Assembly (NCBI RefSeq): GCF_023228785.1
Contig: NZ_JALOAN010000063.1
Location: 1-6,304, forward strand
Direction: 5' to 3'
DNA from: Sulfurimonas sp.
GTDB taxonomy: Bacteria > Campylobacterota > Campylobacteria > Campylobacterales > Sulfurimonadaceae
DNA length: 6,304 nt
In this document: piece after piece, positions 6,013 through 6,304 of the stretch
Position numbering within the stretch: the stretch's first letter is position 1
How the letters are laid out: the number at the start of each line of letters is the position of its first letter
Translations under genes and position numbers: made by a program
The notes under the pieces: generated by a model
Told to the model about the DNA's origin: nothing
The model's input: only the letters and a program-made list of their open reading frames with translations
The model's database searches: none

Positions 6013-6092
6013 ATAACGGGGGCGCGGGTGAGTAACTGCCGTTGGAAAACCTTTAGGTTTTGCAATGGTTGCTTGCTCCTCCCGCTTGTTAT
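6013..6092 (-). repeat. attC-like unit A (80 bp, minus strand)
   Basis: Read on the minus strand it starts ATAAC-AA-GCGGG and ends CCCGC-GCCCCC-GTTAT. ATAAC/GTTAT and GCGGG/CCCGC pair like the R and L boxes of an integron attC site, with unequal spacers (AA against GCCCCC). A central hairpin (AAAACC-TAAA-GGTTTT) occupies the place of the variable terminal structure. Size is in the attC range. The ends are not the strict RYYYAAC/GTTRRRY consensus, so the identification is an inference. Confidence 0.4.
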
Positions 6093-6109
6093 CTGGCGCT
6101 GTGCGACAT

Positions 6110-6144
6110 ATAACAAGCGGGTGTTCAACCCGCGCCCCCGTTAT
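6110..6144 (+). repeat. attC-like unit B (35 bp, plus strand), head-to-head with unit A
   Basis: Shares the same ends as unit A, ATAACAAGCGGG at the left and ACCCGCGCCCCCGTTAT at the right, but only five bases (GTTCA) form the loop between GCGGGT and ACCCGC. At 35 bp it is shorter than usual attC sites and may be a deleted copy. Units A and B are separated by 17 bases (6093-6109). Confidence 0.35.
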
Positions 6145-6168
6145 CCGGTCGCGTAGCGAGCGGATAAC
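6140..6168 (+). repeat. Third hairpin with GTTAT...ATAAC ends
   Basis: GTTATCCG (6140-6147) pairs with CGGATAAC (6161-6168). After one G-G mismatch, TCGC pairs with GCGA around a GTA loop. It shares its first five bases with the end of the 132-bp element, continuing the pattern of GTTAT/ATAAC-bounded structures. No T-tract follows, so it is not a standard terminator. Confidence 0.5.
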
Positions 6169-6182
6169 GACTGTCGTGGAGA

Positions 6183-6263
6183 GTGTAAATCTAACTGTGT
6201 AAACCTTAAAAATTGAATTTATTTGATATAGTCATCAAGTGAATTATTTATAAGGATTTACAC
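6183..6263 (+). promoter_or_regulatory. Long-range 9-bp inverted repeat in the leader of the last gene
   Basis: GTGTAAATC (6183-6191) is the exact reverse complement of GATTTACAC (6255-6263), which touches the ATG at 6264. A second direct copy of GTGTAAA lies at 6197-6203. In the RNA the downstream arm overlaps the end of the AAGGAT ribosome binding site, so pairing could hide it. Alternatively these are repeated sites for a DNA-binding protein. No strong promoter is visible; TTGATA (6223) with TTTATA (6247) at 18 bases is the best weak pair. Confidence 0.35.
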
Positions 6264-6304
6264 ATGAGTTTGATAAACCACGAAGAGCTAAAAAAGCAAA
6301 TTAA
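6264..6304 (+). CDS. N-terminus of a gene running off the window
   Basis: ATG at 6264 with AAGGA at 6252-6256 (7 bases before the start) opens a frame reading MSLINHEELKKQI to the window edge. Thirteen residues are too few to identify the family. An N-terminus of the xHEELKKQI kind is reminiscent of type I restriction-modification HsdM subunits, which would suit a defence/toxin-antitoxin neighbourhood, but this is a guess. Confidence 0.5.
   Translation, partial: MSLINHEELKKQI

Larger units (their letters stand above)
6013..6144. repeat. 132-bp GC-rich element with perfect 17-bp terminal inverted repeats
   Basis: The left end ATAACGGGGGCGCGGGT (6013-6029) and its exact reverse complement (6128-6144) enclose two further hairpins: 6039-6068 (including AAAACC-TTTA-GGTTTT) and 6081-6121 (CCCGCTTGTTAT and ATAACAAGCGGG, 12 bp perfect, 17-base loop). 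The whole element could fold as a three-way junction. It is GC-rich in an AT-rich genome and holds no credible gene. Positions 6014-6032 repeat 3567-3585 in direct orientation. It may be a MITE, a pair of integron attC sites, or another mobile-element end. No target-site duplication is obvious. Confidence 0.65.

Noticed and set aside
6018..6040. GCGCGGGTGAGTAAC resembles a conserved 16S rRNA stretch (GGCGCACGGGTGAGTAA)
   Set aside because: The likeness is about 15 bases only. The flanks do not match 16S rRNA, and the segment is explained by the terminal inverted repeat.
5947..6156. Plus-strand open frame of 69 codons
   Set aside because: It runs through the inverted-repeat element, has no good ribosome binding site, and its composition (Cys/Arg/Leu-rich) simply reflects the GC-rich repeats.
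2931..6263. CRISPR array, tRNA or other classical RNA gene
   Set aside because: No regularly spaced repeats, cloverleaf or rRNA-like segments were found. The repeats present are inverted or paired copies only.

Overview
The window looks like a chromosomal segment of a sulfur-metabolising, low-GC bacterium, most likely a Campylobacterota (Sulfurimonas/Sulfurovum-type) species. The evidence is a polysulfide/thiosulfate-reductase-type operon, AT-rich coding sequence with Lys/Ile/Asn-rich proteins, and an Aer-like PAS domain fused to a SpoIIE phosphatase. The genus is an inference. It was not tested against a database.

Left part (1-2930, all minus strand): a PAS-SpoIIE phosphatase gene is followed, after a 274-bp AT-rich gap, by psrB (four-cluster ferredoxin-like subunit) and psrC (NrfD-type membrane quinol subunit), which overlap by one base. 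The first seven codons of a next gene follow. They have a good ribosome binding site and an Ser-Arg-Arg that would fit the Tat signal of the catalytic molybdopterin subunit, so the operon order would be B-C-A.

Middle (2962-3514, minus): a decayed RelB/RelE-type toxin-antitoxin locus. The antitoxin DNA-binding half runs out of frame into the C-terminal two thirds of the toxin, as if one internal deletion removed the end of one gene and the start of the other. A 51-codon ORF of unknown function overlaps the toxin stop codon and may itself be frameshifted.

Right part (3567-6168): an AbiEi-like winged-helix regulator (minus) is divergent from a HipA-family Ser/Thr kinase toxin gene (plus). The 92-bp gap between them carries a near-consensus sigma-70 promoter for hipA whose -10 box runs into a perfect 24-bp palindrome, a strong candidate autoregulatory operator. 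The hipA frame is broken three times, each by the equivalent of one extra base and each at a run of four identical bases. Removing one base at each run restores a full 439-residue HipA with all kinase motifs. The pair is bracketed by direct copies of a GC-rich repeat (17/19 identical). The right-hand copy belongs to a 132-bp perfect-ended inverted-repeat element made of two head-to-head attC-like foldable units plus a third hairpin. This suggests that the toxin-antitoxin pair arrived as a cassette or mobile unit (integron-like or MITE-like). No integrase or transposase is in the window.

Right edge (6169-6304): a leader with a 9-bp inverted repeat reaching the start codon of a new plus-strand gene, of which only 13 codons are visible.
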